A stretch of 64,000 nt of DNA from Terricaulis silvestris (GCF_009792355.1 NZ_CP047045.1:1638501-1702500), one strand, 5' to 3'. Shown: positions 8,507 to 17,695, counted from the first letter of the stretch. Numbers and translations: made by a program. Notes: generated from the sequence alone by a model not told the origin.

Positions 8507-9972
8507 GCGACATCGTCGCGCATCCGCGCTTCGCCGCGGGCCCCAACGGGCTCAGCGTTTCCATCCGTCAGGAACGCGATCGTCTCAGCGTCAGCACCAG
8601 CGACTTGCGCCAAAAACCGCCGCCCATCGTCGGTCAGTCCAACCACGACGCCACGCTGCGCCGCGCCCTCGCGATCGTAGAACACCGTGTAAGTCTCAAT
8701 CACACCCGGCCCCGCGTATTCCTGTGTGAACACCGGCGCGCGCCCGCGCTGCGCATCCGCCTCGGCCTGCACATCAAACGGCCGCGCCTCATCGGCGCCA
8801 TCGCCAGCCTCGCGCAACAACACCACCGCGTGGTTCGTGTTCGCAAACCCGCCATTGCCAAACAGCAGCCCACGCGACCCCTCGCGCCGCATCAGCTCCA
8901 CCATCCGCGCCACCGCGTGGCTCATATAGTTCCCAACCGGCCCGCCGCCGAACGTCAGCCCGCCAACCACCGACATCGGCAATTCCACCGGCCACCCAAT
9001 CGCCCGCCGCGCCATTTTCGGCACGCACGGAAAGCACGAATAGAGCTCCACCAGATCCAAATCCGTTGTCGCCAGTCGATTGAACTCCAGCGTCATCTGC
9101 AGCGTCGTCTCCAACGCAATCGAGCGATCATAACCTTCACGCGTCAGCACATCGCGCGGCTCACTCGCGCCGGCGCCCCGCCCAACATAAACAAGTCGCT
9201 CATCCGCCACGCCCATCGCCCGCGCCTTCGCCAAGCTTGCGACAATGAACCCCGCGCCCTGGTTCACCGATTGGTTCGCCACCATTAGCTTCGTGTACGG
9301 AAACGCGATCGGCCGATTGTTGGCCGAAGCCGCCGCGATCTCCTCCGCGCTCACACGCTTGCGCAACCAAGCATGCGGATTAGCCTCCGCCACCGCTGAG
9401 AATTGCGCCCAAATCTGCGCACTCTCGGCTTGGCCCTCTGCCAAAGTCTGCCCACGCGCCGCCCGCAGCGCGTTTTCGTAGAGCGGATAAATATCCGTCG
9501 GCGCCACCAAGCCATGGCGCTTCCTCACATCCTTCGCCACACGCTGCGCCGACTCCCGCACCGCATCGCGCGCGCCGGCGCCCGCGTTCTTCGCCCGCCG
9601 CGCCGCCGTCCGCAGCGCTTCGCCGCCGACAACCGCCGCCACCTCGATCTCACCCGCGCGCACACGCTCCGCCGCCGCATTCAGCAACAGCACCGGGCTT
9701 TCGCCGCTCGGATACGCCGTCTTCATCAGATGCTTCGGCGTCGCGCCAAAATACGCCGCCACCATCGCCGGCAGTTCAACCAGATCCGGAAACGAAAGCT
9801 GATCCACCACCGCCAGCGACTGCATTTGCTTCAGCCAGCCGCCGCCCGCATCGCGCTCAGCCTCCGTCAGCGCCGCCAGCATCAGCCCCAGCGAATCCAG
9901 CGCCATCTCGTCCTCAGCGCGGTCATTCACCTGACCCACGCCCACAATCACCGGAATTCGAGATGCATCCAT
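8488..9972 (-). CDS. Thiolase-family acetyl-CoA acetyltransferase (long, atypical type)
   Basis: 494 residues. IPVIVGVGQVNDRA at the start, the Ala/Gly-rich AAERVRAGEIEVAAVVGGEAL block, NQSVNQGAGFIVASLAKA and LYSCFPCVPKMARRAIGW match the acyl-CoA acetyltransferase/SCP2-thiolase-like group found in Alphaproteobacteria and mycobacteria. These have a C-terminal extension relative to classical about 390-residue thiolases; here VEVAYVVG-type ends are replaced by an OB-like tail. Probably acts in beta-oxidation or sterol/terpenoid catabolism. It is followed upstream by a palindromic repeat (10000-10074). Confidence 0.85.
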   Translation of the reverse strand: MDASRIPVIVGVGQVNDRAEDEMALDSLGLMLAALTEAERDAGGGWLKQMQSLAVVDQLSFPDLVELPAMVAAYFGATPKHLMKTAYPSGESPVLLLNAAAERVRAGEIEVAAVVGGEALRTAARRAKNAGAGARDAVRESAQRVAKDVRKRHGLVAPTDIYPLYENALRAARGQTLAEGQAESAQIWAQFSAVAEANPHAWLRKRVSAEEIAAASANNRPIAFPYTKLMVANQSVNQGAGFIVASLAKARAMGVADERLVYVGRGAGASEPRDVLTREGYDRSIALETTLQMTLEFNRLATTDLDLVELYSCFPCVPKMARRAIGWPVELPMSVVGGLTFGGGPVGNYMSHAVARMVELMRREGSRGLLFGNGGFANTNHAVVLLREAGDGADEARPFDVQAEADAQRGRAPVFTQEYAGPGVIETYTVFYDREGAAQRGVVVGLTDDGRRFLAQVAGADAETIAFLTDGNAEPVGARGEARMRDDVAYWALG

Positions 9973-9999
9973 GAGGTGACCTTAGCACAAGCCTATGCA

Positions 10000-10074
10000 G
10001 GTTGGAGCGCGGGGCTCCAGCCCCGCATCTTCCGTTGCGTCCAAGTTGCGAGGCTGAAGCCTCGCGCTCCAACC
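10000..10074. repeat. Intergenic palindromic repeat (GGTTGGAGCGCGRGGCT type)
   Basis: Two inverted arms, 10000-10026 and 10048-10074, share ggttggagcgcg and its complement. Each arm is itself a small hairpin of the form GCGRGGCTnnAGCCYCGC. The element lies between the divergent thiolase and nitronate monooxygenase genes. It is a different family from the elements at 11256 and 15248. Confidence 0.75.
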
Positions 10075-10102
10075 TCCGAACAGAGCGTGCTAGAGATCGT
10101 AA

Positions 10103-11248
10103 ATGCTCAACTCCGCACTCTGCCAGCGCCTCGGCATCGAATTTCCGCTGTTCGCCTTTTCGCACTGCCGGGACGTCGTCGTCGCCGTGTCCAAGGCGGG
10201 CGGCATGGGCGTGCTCGGCGCCGTCGGCATGTCGCCCGACCGCCTGCGCGAAGAGCTCGACTGGATCGAGGCCCACGTCGCCGGCAAGCCCTACGGCCTC
10301 GACCTCATCGTCCCCAACAAGTTCGAAGGCAAAGCCGAAGCGTTCGACTCCGACAAACTGCTCGCCGCGCTCCCCGCCGAACACAAAGCCTACGCTGACG
10401 CCATCCTCAAACGCCACGGCGTCGATCCAACCGCGCTCGAAGAGAACCGCAAGCTCTCCACCAACTGGTCGCAAAATCTGCGCGAAGAGGGCGCGGCGAG
10501 CGGCCTCGAGGTTGCGTTCCAGTACCCGATCAAGCTCATCGCCAACGCACTCGGCCTGCCGCCGCCTATCATGTTGGAGCAGGGCAAGAAACACGGCGTC
10601 GCCGTCGCCGCCCTCGTCGGCGCCAAGGAGCACGCGCTCGCGCAAGTCGCGGCCGGCGTCGACTTCATCATCGCCGCGGGCGGCGAAGCCGGCGGCCATT
10701 GCGGCGACGTCTCCACCATGGTGCTGATCCCCGAAGTCTGCGCCGCACTACGCGCCATCAACTCCGACGTGCCCGTGCTCGCCGCCGGCGGCATCGTCAC
10801 CGGCGCGCAAATGGCCGCCGCCATGGCGATGGGCGCCGCCGGCGCCTGGTGCGGCTCGGTCTGGCTTACCACGCCGGAAGCCGAGACCAACCCCATCGTC
10901 AAACAGAAGATGCTCGCCGCCACCTCGCGCGACACTGTCCGCTCGCGCTCGCGCACCGGCAAACCCTCGCGCCAACTCCGCTCACCCTGGACCGACGCGT
11001 GGGAAAGCGAAGACGCGCCGAAGCCGCTGCCGATGCCGCTGCAAAGCTTCGTCTCCGAGCCCGCGCTGCGCTACGTCGATAAACTCAGCCAAAGCGGCCA
11101 CGAAGGCGCGCGCGAACTCGCCACCTACTGGGTCGGCCAAGGCGTCGGCCTCATGAACGAACCGATTTCCGCAGGCGCCGTGGTGCAAGCGTTCAAGGAA
11201 GACTTTATCGTCGCGACAGAGCGGCTCGCGAAATTCGTGGAGGCGTAG
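10103..11248 (+). CDS. Nitronate monooxygenase-like FMN flavoprotein (2-nitropropane dioxygenase family)
   Basis: 381 residues, TIM-barrel. MLNSALCQRLGIEFPLFAF, KAGGMGVLGAVGMSPDRL and the FMN/active-site loop AAGGEAGGHCGDVSTM followed by VLAAGGIVTGAQMAAAMAMG are typical of the NPD/nitronate monooxygenase superfamily. Enzymes of this family oxidise alkyl nitronates, or reduce quinones or enoyl substrates, with FMN. The His in GGHCGD occupies the usual catalytic position. The C-terminal about 120 residues (from SRSRTGKPSRQLRSPW) are also family-like. Real substrate unknown. Confidence 0.87.
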   Translation: MLNSALCQRLGIEFPLFAFSHCRDVVVAVSKAGGMGVLGAVGMSPDRLREELDWIEAHVAGKPYGLDLIVPNKFEGKAEAFDSDKLLAALPAEHKAYADAILKRHGVDPTALEENRKLSTNWSQNLREEGAASGLEVAFQYPIKLIANALGLPPPIMLEQGKKHGVAVAALVGAKEHALAQVAAGVDFIIAAGGEAGGHCGDVSTMVLIPEVCAALRAINSDVPVLAAGGIVTGAQMAAAMAMGAAGAWCGSVWLTTPEAETNPIVKQKMLAATSRDTVRSRSRTGKPSRQLRSPWTDAWESEDAPKPLPMPLQSFVSEPALRYVDKLSQSGHEGARELATYWVGQGVGLMNEPISAGAVVQAFKEDFIVATERLAKFVEA

Positions 11249-11255
11249 CTCGAAA

Positions 11256-11359
11256 AATATGGACCGCCGGCGCCCTCGCCGGCATGCGCACGAACGATCA
11301 AGCACCAGCGGCGTCTTGTGTTTACGAAGAAACCGGCGAGGGCGCCGGCGATCCATATT
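11256..11359. repeat. Intergenic palindrome (TGGACCGCCGGCG type, copy 1)
   Basis: 27-bp arms at 11256-11282 and 11333-11359 are inverse complements with one mismatch. Core is CGCCGGCGCCCTCGCCGG. It lies between two convergent genes and its right end reaches the stop codon of the LOG gene. A related copy is at 15248-15336. It may serve as a bidirectional terminator. Confidence 0.8.
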
Positions 11360-11933
11360 AAGCCGTAACCGGCACACCCAGCTCCGCAAAGCATTCCTCA
11401 ATGCTCCGCGCGTACGCCACCGCGTCGTGAAACGAGTCCGGCGTCAGCTTCGCTTCGATCGTGTGTTGCATCAGTGTAAAGAACGGCGCCCAGAAATCGT
11501 CTTCCGACAAAAACACCACCGGCTTGCGATGCAAATCCAGACGCCGCCACGACAGCGTCTCGACTGCTTCCTCAAGCGTGCCAATCCCGCCCGGCAGCAC
11601 CACAAACGCGTCGCTCTCCTCGAACATGATCATCTTGCGCTCGTGCATGGTGTCGACCATGCGGTGCGGCACGCTATCGAGCACGATCTCGCGCCGCTCT
11701 AAAAAGCGCGGCATCACGCCCAGCACGTCGCCACCCGCTGCGTGCGCCGCTTTCGCCGCACGTCCCATCAGCCCGATCGAGCCGCCGCCATAAACCAAAC
11801 GCAATCCGCGCGCCGCCAGCGCTTCACCAAAGCGCGTCGCCAAGTCGTGATATTCGGGCTTCGTCGACTCCGAAGAGCCGCAATAGACGCACACCGAACG
11901 CAAAGGACGGGGGACGGAACTGGAATCATCCAT
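11358..11933 (-). CDS. LOG family protein (TIGR00730 Rossmann fold)
   Basis: 191 residues from the ATG giving MDDSSS; an ATG two codons upstream is also possible. RSVCVYCGSSE, YGGGSIGLMG and the signature PGGIGTLEEAVETLSW identify the LOG family. Characterised members are nucleoside-5'-monophosphate phosphoribohydrolases (cytokinin riboside or AMP/IMP type), not lysine decarboxylases as older annotations say. The Glu of GTLEE and the upstream Arg are the expected catalytic residues. Divergent from the ABC exporter gene with a 23-bp gap. Confidence 0.9.
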   Translation of the reverse strand: MDDSSSVPRPLRSVCVYCGSSESTKPEYHDLATRFGEALAARGLRLVYGGGSIGLMGRAAKAAHAAGGDVLGVMPRFLERREIVLDSVPHRMVDTMHERKMIMFEESDAFVVLPGGIGTLEEAVETLSWRRLDLHRKPVVFLSEDDFWAPFFTLMQHTIEAKLTPDSFHDAVAYARSIEECFAELGVPVTA

Positions 11934-11956
11934 GCGCATAACCAAGCTTAGCCAAG

Positions 11957-13858
11957 ATGGCGCCATTGCGGGGAAAAACCCCCGCGCCTAAGTCCTCCCT
12001 TCAAGGAATGTTCCAAATGGCGCGCGGTGAAGGAAAAGTGGTGTCGAAGGCGGAACCACCCGTCGACCCGTCGCCGCCGATCACGCGGACGATCGGCCGT
12101 TTGATGAGCCTTATCGGCGGCTTACGCGGTCCGGGCTACCGGCTCCGCCTTGTGGTCGCCTTCCTGCTCACGCTGTTCGGCAAAGTGCTCGCGGTGTTTT
12201 CGCCGCTCGTTTTGGCCGAAGGCATCAACCGCTTGTCCGAAGGCGACGCCACCGGCGCGCTGCCAACCTTCATCGGCCTCGCCGGCTTCTGGGCAGCGCT
12301 CCGTTTCGCCTCCACCGCAGGCCCGCAAATCCGCGACGCCATCTTCCAGCCCATCAGCGAAGAAGCCCAGCGCCGCGCTGGCGCTAATGTCTTCAGCCAC
12401 GTCCACAATCTTTCGGTGCGCTTCCATCAATCCAAGCGCACCGGCTCAGTCTATCGCACCATCGAACGCGGCGTCCGCGCGATCGACTTCCTGCTGCGCT
12501 TCCTCGCCTTCAACATCGCCCCGACGGTGATCGAACTCCTGCTCGCCGCGGGCGTGCTCGGATTCCGCTATGGCTGGTGGTTCGCGCTGATCGCCGGCGC
12601 CACTGTGTTCATCTACGCCTGGATCACGTTCGGCGTCACCGAGTGGCGCTTGAAGCATCGCCGCGAAATGAACGAGGCCGACAGCGAAGCCGCGGGCAGG
12701 GCGGTCGACTCGCTCCTGAACTTCGAAACCGTGAAAAGCTTCGCCGCCGAGTCACGCGAAACCGAGCGCTACGATCGCGCGCTCTCCAGCTACGCCGACG
12801 CCGCCATTCGCTCCAACACCTCGCTCGTTCTGCTCAACGTGCTGCAGAACCTGCTCATGAACATCGGCCTCGTCGGCATGGTGATCGCGGCCGGCTATCT
12901 CGTCGCCAGCGGCCCGATGGGCCCCGGCGACATCACCGCCGTCATCCTAATCATGACGAACCTCTACGCGCCGTTGAACATCCTGGGCTTCGCCTATCGC
13001 GAGATCAAACAGACCAGCATCGACATGGAAAAGATGTTCACGCTGCTCGATGAAGCGCCCGACGTCTCAGACAAACCCAACGCCGCCGTGCTAAAGCCGG
13101 CGCGCGGCGAAGTCGTGTTCGACGCCGTTGGCTTTGCGCACGAGGGCCGTGACACCGGCCTCGACGCTGTCTCCTTCACCGCGCCCGCCGGCAAAACCAC
13201 CGCCATCGTCGGCCCTTCCGGCGCCGGCAAGTCCACGGTGCTGAAGCTGCTCTTCCGCTTCTACGATCCCACCGCAGGCGCCGTGCGCATCGACGGCCAA
13301 GATCTCCGCGATGTAACGCAAGCAAGCCTACGCAGCGCCCTCGGCCTCGTCCCGCAAGACGTGGTCCTCTTCAACGACACGCTCCGTTACAACATCGCCT
13401 ACGGCAAGCCCGAAGCTGCGCAAACCGAACTCGATGACGCCGCCCGCCACGCGCAATTGCTCACCTTCATCGAATCTCTCCCGCAAGGCTGGGACACCCG
13501 CGTCGGCGAGCGCGGCTTGAAACTCAGCGGCGGTGAAAAGCAACGCGTGGGCATCGCCCGCGTCGTGCTGAAGGACCCCGCCATCCTCATCCTCGACGAA
13601 GCCACGTCCTCACTCGATTCTGGCACCGAGTCCGAAGTGCAAGACGCGCTCGAGGACGCTTCTCGCGGCCGCACTACGCTCGTCGTCGCCCACCGCCTCA
13701 GCACCATCGCCAACGCCGACCAGATCCTCGTCCTCGACGCCGGCCGCATCGTCGAACGCGGCACGCACGCCGCCCTCATCGCCCAAGACGGCCTCTACGC
13801 CACCCTCTGGCGCCACCAAGCCGAAGAACCGGAAGCCGCTGCGGCGGCGGCGGAGTAG
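11957..13858 (+). CDS. ATM1-type ABC exporter (fused permease-ATPase)
   Basis: 633 residues. The N-terminal half holds six membrane helices; the C-terminal half is a complete ABC domain: Walker A GPSGAGKST (about 419), signature LSGGEKQRVGIAR (about 522), Walker B ILILDEATSSLD (about 543) and AHRLST. The VETVKSF-like segment LNFETVKSFAAESRETERYD before the ATPase and the overall pattern match ABCB7/ATM1-like half-transporters, which export glutathione-linked sulfur or metal conjugates from the cytosol. An internal ATG at 12008 (MFQMARGEGK) is an alternative start. Not linked to Fe-S genes here. Confidence 0.9.
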   Translation: MAPLRGKTPAPKSSLQGMFQMARGEGKVVSKAEPPVDPSPPITRTIGRLMSLIGGLRGPGYRLRLVVAFLLTLFGKVLAVFSPLVLAEGINRLSEGDATGALPTFIGLAGFWAALRFASTAGPQIRDAIFQPISEEAQRRAGANVFSHVHNLSVRFHQSKRTGSVYRTIERGVRAIDFLLRFLAFNIAPTVIELLLAAGVLGFRYGWWFALIAGATVFIYAWITFGVTEWRLKHRREMNEADSEAAGRAVDSLLNFETVKSFAAESRETERYDRALSSYADAAIRSNTSLVLLNVLQNLLMNIGLVGMVIAAGYLVASGPMGPGDITAVILIMTNLYAPLNILGFAYREIKQTSIDMEKMFTLLDEAPDVSDKPNAAVLKPARGEVVFDAVGFAHEGRDTGLDAVSFTAPAGKTTAIVGPSGAGKSTVLKLLFRFYDPTAGAVRIDGQDLRDVTQASLRSALGLVPQDVVLFNDTLRYNIAYGKPEAAQTELDDAARHAQLLTFIESLPQGWDTRVGERGLKLSGGEKQRVGIARVVLKDPAILILDEATSSLDSGTESEVQDALEDASRGRTTLVVAHRLSTIANADQILVLDAGRIVERGTHAALIAQDGLYATLWRHQAEEPEAAAAAAE

Positions 13859-13864
13859 TGTGCG

Positions 13865-14092
13865 TTACAGCGTCCGCCCACTCGGCTTCGCCACAGCCCG
13901 CAACGCCGCGCCCAAATGCTCGCACTCCAACACCCGCGCTGCGACCGGCTCGCCAGCCGCACTCGCCGCGCGCCCCACCGCGCATCGCCGCGCGCATTCT
14001 TCCGCGTCAAAGCTCGTGGTGCTGCGGTCGCCGGTTTGAATGAGGGTGGCGGCTAGCCCGCATTGGCCGCACGCAACGCGCTGAATGGACAT
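13865..14092 (-). CDS. Small Cys-containing protein, possible zinc ribbon
   Basis: 75 residues starting MSIQRVACGQCGLAATL. A CxxC pair near residue 8, followed by C-A-R-R-C at about residues 33-37, could hold one metal ion. Charged helix in the second half. Convergent with the ABC exporter (6-bp gap). Its ribosome site is weak. Plausible as a conserved small protein but not recognised. Confidence 0.5.
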   Translation of the reverse strand: MSIQRVACGQCGLAATLIQTGDRSTTSFDAEECARRCAVGRAASAAGEPVAARVLECEHLGAALRAVAKPSGRTL

Positions 14093-14270
14093 GGGCGCGA
14101 GGATGTCCCGAGTCCGAGCGCCCCGCTACTCACGCCAGCGCGAGGCGGCGCTTCAATCCACATCCGCCTGAACATCTCAGTTTTGTGACAGCACACGCCC
14201 AAAAAGCGTATCGCACACGGTTCTTCGCAAACCTGTTATAGGAACTGCGTCGAACAGCCAGGGATCGGCC

Positions 14271-14504
14271 ATGTCACAAAAGAAAGACCTGAAGCGCGCG
14301 GTCAAGGCGATTTGGGACGAAGTGAAAACGCTGCGTTCCGAACAAGGAAAGCGCTATGCACCGGAAGAGATCGAGGTCGCCGCCGCCGAGCTCGGCCGCC
14401 ACGCCAAGGATCTCCGCCTGTTGTCGCAGCGCATGAGCGCCCTCAGCGCCATGCCGCCAAAACCGGCAAAACCGAAAAAGAAAGCGTCATCCGCGGAAAG
14501 CTGA
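14271..14504 (+). CDS. Small charged hypothetical protein
   Basis: 77 residues, MSQKKDLKRAVKAIWDEVK, rich in Lys/Glu/Ala with a predicted coiled-coil-like helix over residues 1-60 and a Pro-Lys tail (PPKPAKPKKK). No membrane or enzyme motif. A ribosome-site-like AGGGAT lies 6 bases upstream, and a -10-like TTATAGG about 35 bases further upstream. Immediately downstream is a copy of the palindromic element also found in trmFO. Function unknown. Confidence 0.65.
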   Translation: MSQKKDLKRAVKAIWDEVKTLRSEQGKRYAPEEIEVAAAELGRHAKDLRLLSQRMSALSAMPPKPAKPKKKASSAES

Positions 14505-14510
14505 AGCCAC

Positions 14511-14613
14511 GAGTCATTCCAGACGCGCGCAGCGCGATCTGGAACCCAGGGCCACCAGTGCGACGTTTGCCCTTGGGTTCCGGGTCTTCGCTTCGCTCCG
14601 CCCGGAATGACTC
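14511..14613. repeat. Palindromic repeat element, intergenic (copy 2 of the trmFO element)
   Basis: 103 bp with inverse ends gagtcattcc and ggaatgactc. Internal order GACGCGCG, AGCGCGATCTGG, AACCCAGGG matches the minus strand of the copy in trmFO. Located 7 bp after the stop of the 77-residue gene; it could double as a terminator. Confidence 0.85.
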
Positions 14614-15247
14614 AAGAATAGGGGGATAGAGCTCACCTCTATCCACGCACAAACACGCAAAAACCCAGCACCATCAACGCGCATGCGAAAATCAATCCGA
14701 CCGAGTTCACACGCCCATAAACTGCGTCCATCCCCTGCAGGGAGGCTACTGGATCCAACAGCCAACTAGCGCAGGAGATGCGGTTTGAACGCGATGCGAG
14801 ATGAAGCCCGTGAGGATCAAAGCTCGCAGCTTCGGCGAGGAAAGGAAGCCGGAGGTCCTAGGTCGATGTTGGGTCGATCTACGCGTCAGCCGGGAACGAA
14901 CATCAGGCGCTAAGACGTCTGTCGGACTCCCAGCGTTGTGGGCGACCGGTCCTGGAAGCAGGCTGCATGACTCGGTTGGTCGTGCACGAAGCGGAGAAGG
15001 AGCTCACCGGTCAGACAATCCAGAGCGAAGCATCGCGTAAGCGAAGCGAGCGAAGGCCCACCTGCCATAGACGCATGGTACACCGAGACGGCATCAACGC
15101 CTCATGTTCGCCGGCAGCACAACAAACCGTGCGAGGGCGCGCTTCGGCACACCCCACGAAACATAATCTTTGAAGCTTCACCCGAAGCGCGCCCCGCTCT
15201 CCCCTCTCCGGAAACGCAAAGCGTTGTCCGGCTAAAGCGCTGTCCCA
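14614..15247. other. Gene-free stretch of unknown content
   Basis: About 630 bp between the palindrome at 14511 and the one at 15248. Short open frames exist (for example 14801-15040) but none has a convincing start, family likeness or neighbour logic. Base composition is lower in C-ending codons than surrounding genes. I considered a structured RNA (14801-15060 has several GC hairpins) and a decayed gene but could not match either. Confidence 0.5.
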
Positions 15248-15336
15248 TGGAGCGCCGGCGTCTCGCCGGCGGCGAACGAATGTTCAGGCGCGGGAGAATG
15301 TGGATGAAGCACCGCCGGCGAGACGCCGGCGGTCCA
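15248..15336. repeat. Intergenic palindrome (TGGACCGCCGGCG type, copy 2)
   Basis: 25-bp arms at 15248-15272 and 15312-15336, inverse complements with one mismatch, core CGCCGGCGTCTCGCCGGCGG. It lies 13 bp past the stop of the minus-strand lipoprotein gene. Same design as 11256-11359 with a variable loop. Confidence 0.8.
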
Positions 15337-15349
15337 AGACGGTCCGAAC

Positions 15350-15787
15350 TCAGTCCTTCAAAAACGAGCCGACATTCAGCACTACTGTGCACGCATAGAG
15401 CGGCTCGGCGTTGACGTTCGGAGAATCGCGCCAGCAATAATCCAGCCCGATCGTGTCGCGCTGAATCCGGTTGCTGAAGCGCCACGTGCGGATGCCGACA
15501 ACCATCTCGGAGCCTTCAGCCGCCGCGCGCTCCGCTAAGCCGGCGAAGAACCGTTCCGCGACATCGCCGTCGCAATTGAAGCGCAACAGCTCGTCATTGT
15601 GCTCTTCCCGAAAGTACGTGTGCTCCGCTGCCGCTTGCGCGATGCAATCGGCATAGAATCGCGCGCGCTCCGGCGCCGGCACATTGGCGGACACCTCAAG
15701 CGAAGGCTGTCCAGCAATCTCATCGCCACCGCCGCCGGTCGCGCAGGCGGTCAAAGCCGCCGCCAACACCAAAGCCACAAATCTCAT
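15350..15787 (-). CDS. Small secreted lipoprotein, unknown function
   Basis: 145 residues from MRFVALVLAAALTACATGG, which is a lipoprotein signal with lipobox LTAC (Cys15). The open frame continues upstream inside the FAD oxidoreductase, but this start gives a complete signal peptide and a 4-bp overlap with that gene (15784-15787). The mature part is acidic with four Cys (CIAQAAAEH, RFNCDG, DYCWRD, YACTVV), suggesting two disulfides. Likely cotranscribed with and downstream of the oxidoreductase. Family not recognised. Confidence 0.72.
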   Translation of the reverse strand: MRFVALVLAAALTACATGGGGDEIAGQPSLEVSANVPAPERARFYADCIAQAAAEHTYFREEHNDELLRFNCDGDVAERFFAGLAERAAAEGSEMVVGIRTWRFSNRIQRDTIGLDYCWRDSPNVNAEPLYACTVVLNVGSFLKD

Positions 15788-17421
15788 CGCACCGCACCTC
15801 CACGAAAATCGCGCTTCACCACTTGCGCCGCATTGTGCCCTGGCGCGCCAGTGACACCGCCGCCCGGATGCGTGCCCGCGCCGCACATATAAAGCCCCTT
15901 GATCGGCGCCCGATAGTCGCCATGACCCAACACTGGCCGCGCGCTGAACAACTGATCCAGCGAAAGCGCGCCATGCATGATGTCGCCCGCGACAAGCCCG
16001 AACGTCCGCTCCAAATCCAGCGGCGACATGATCTGGCGGCCCAGCACGCTCGCCTTGAACCCCGGAGCATACTTGTCGACCGTCGCGATCATGAGATCGG
16101 CCACCTCCTCACGGTGATCGTCCCAAGACCGCCCACCCGACAACTCCGGCTGCACGTGCTGACAGAACAGCGAAGCCACGTGTTTGCCCGCAGGGGCGAG
16201 TGAATCATCAAGCGTCGAAGGAATAAGCATCTCCACGATCGGCTCATCCGACCAACCCTTGGCGCGCGCCGTATCGTACGCACGCTCCATGTACTGCATC
16301 GACGGTGCGATGATGATGCCGGCGGTGAGGTGATCGCCAGGCTCTGGCTTACACGTGAACCGCGGCAGCTCAGAGAGCGCCACGTTCATCCGGAACGTGC
16401 CCGAGCCGACACGGTAGCGCGTAATCCGCTCCGCGAAATCCTCGGGCAGGGCATCGAGGGGTACAATGCGTCCAAACAGCAGCTTCGGATTGAGATTGGA
16501 AATCACCGCCTTCGCCACGATGCGCTCGCCATCCTCGGTAACGACGCCGCGTGCCGTCGCGGTCTCGCGCACGACAACACCGGCCTCGCGCGTCGGCTCA
16601 TTCTCGAGAATGAGCTCCTTCACCGAAACGCCGGTGCGGATTTCCACACCACGCTCCCGGCAACACGCCGCCATCGCCTGCGTAATTGCGCCCATGCCGC
16701 CGATGGCATGCCCCCACAAACCCTTCTTGCCGTTCACTTCGCCGAACACGTGATGCAGCAACACGTACGCCGAGCCTGGCGTGTAAGGGCTCGCATAATT
16801 GCCAACGATGGAATCGAACCCAAGCAGCGCCTTGATCGGCGCGCTCTCGAACCACCCATCCAGCCAATCGCCCGCGCTCTCGGAGAAGAGATCGAGCAGA
16901 TCGCGCTTGCCGGTGATGTCCAGCTTATTCAGCCGGCCACCCAACCCCGCCGCGCGCATCGCTTCTTCGACGCCGCGCACAAAGCCGTGCTCCACCAAAT
17001 TCGGCGGCTGCTCCAGCAACAGCGCCCGCACCACGTCGGCGATCACTTCAAGCCGGCGCTCGTACTCCTCCAACCGCATCGCATCGCGATTGGAAAACTT
17101 CGCCACTTCGCTCTGCGTGAGCCCCGGCGCCGACATGAAATAGGAATCGTCCGACAGCGGCAGGAAGTTCGAAATCTTCCGCTCAACTACGCGCAGCCCG
17201 TGCCGCGCCAACTCCAAATCCGCGATCACCTTCGGATTGAGCAGCGACACCGTGTAGCTCGCCACCGAATTGCGGAAGCCAGGATAAAACTCCTCGGTGA
17301 CCGCCGCACCCCCAACGACATCGCGCCGCTCCAGCACCAGCACCTTCAGCCCGGCCTCGGCCAGATACGCCGCACAAGTCAGCCCGTTATGGCCCCCGCC
17401 AATGATCACCACGTCGTGCAA
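15784..17421 (-). CDS. FAD-dependent oxidoreductase, phytoene desaturase/PYROXD2-like
   Basis: 545 residues. N-terminal dinucleotide motif VVIIGGGHNGLTCAAYLA, then LVLERRDVVGGAAVTEE, and a C-terminal FAD loop YMCGAGTHPGGGVTGAPGHNAA typical of the phytoene dehydrogenase/PYROXD2 group. These flavin amine-oxidase-fold proteins are often annotated as carotenoid desaturases, but no other carotenoid genes are near, so a carotenoid role is not supported. Downstream gene is the 145-residue lipoprotein (4-bp overlap). Confidence 0.88.
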   Translation of the reverse strand: MHDVVIIGGGHNGLTCAAYLAEAGLKVLVLERRDVVGGAAVTEEFYPGFRNSVASYTVSLLNPKVIADLELARHGLRVVERKISNFLPLSDDSYFMSAPGLTQSEVAKFSNRDAMRLEEYERRLEVIADVVRALLLEQPPNLVEHGFVRGVEEAMRAAGLGGRLNKLDITGKRDLLDLFSESAGDWLDGWFESAPIKALLGFDSIVGNYASPYTPGSAYVLLHHVFGEVNGKKGLWGHAIGGMGAITQAMAACCRERGVEIRTGVSVKELILENEPTREAGVVVRETATARGVVTEDGERIVAKAVISNLNPKLLFGRIVPLDALPEDFAERITRYRVGSGTFRMNVALSELPRFTCKPEPGDHLTAGIIIAPSMQYMERAYDTARAKGWSDEPIVEMLIPSTLDDSLAPAGKHVASLFCQHVQPELSGGRSWDDHREEVADLMIATVDKYAPGFKASVLGRQIMSPLDLERTFGLVAGDIMHGALSLDQLFSARPVLGHGDYRAPIKGLYMCGAGTHPGGGVTGAPGHNAAQVVKRDFRGGAVR

Positions 17422-17531
17422 GCGCGCCTCCCACCACCGTCATGGCCGACGCGCACGCAAAAACAAAGCCCGCCGGCGGCTGCCTGCGGGCTCGAGAAAA
17501 ACTTCCAACCAACCAGATGAAGAAAGGAGAA

Positions 17532-17606
17532 TGGCTCCCCGGGTAGGATTCGAACCTACGACCAACCGGTTAACAGCCGGTTGCTCTACCACTGAGCTAC
17601 CGAGGA
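17532..17606 (-). tRNA. tRNA-Asn (GTT)
   Basis: On the minus strand: acceptor TCCTCGG pairs with CCGGGGA, D-stem GCTC/GAGC, anticodon arm ACCGG-CTGTTAA-CCGGT giving anticodon GTT, T-loop GTAGG-TTCGAAT-CCTAC, discriminator G and encoded CCA. 75 nt, all arms pair. It lies downstream of where tRNA-Cys stood before the element at 17855-30837 inserted. Confidence 0.95.
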
Positions 17607-17695
17607 ACACTTCTAGCTTCGCCGACGAAGCAGGCGGGGTCTCTATCAAGTTCGGCGCCGGGGGGAAAGTCCCGCGGCGCAGAGTCCGAATAAAA

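Noticed and set aside
14801-15060. RNase P RNA, tmRNA or group II intron RNA
   Set aside because: None of the conserved core words of these RNAs could be found by eye.
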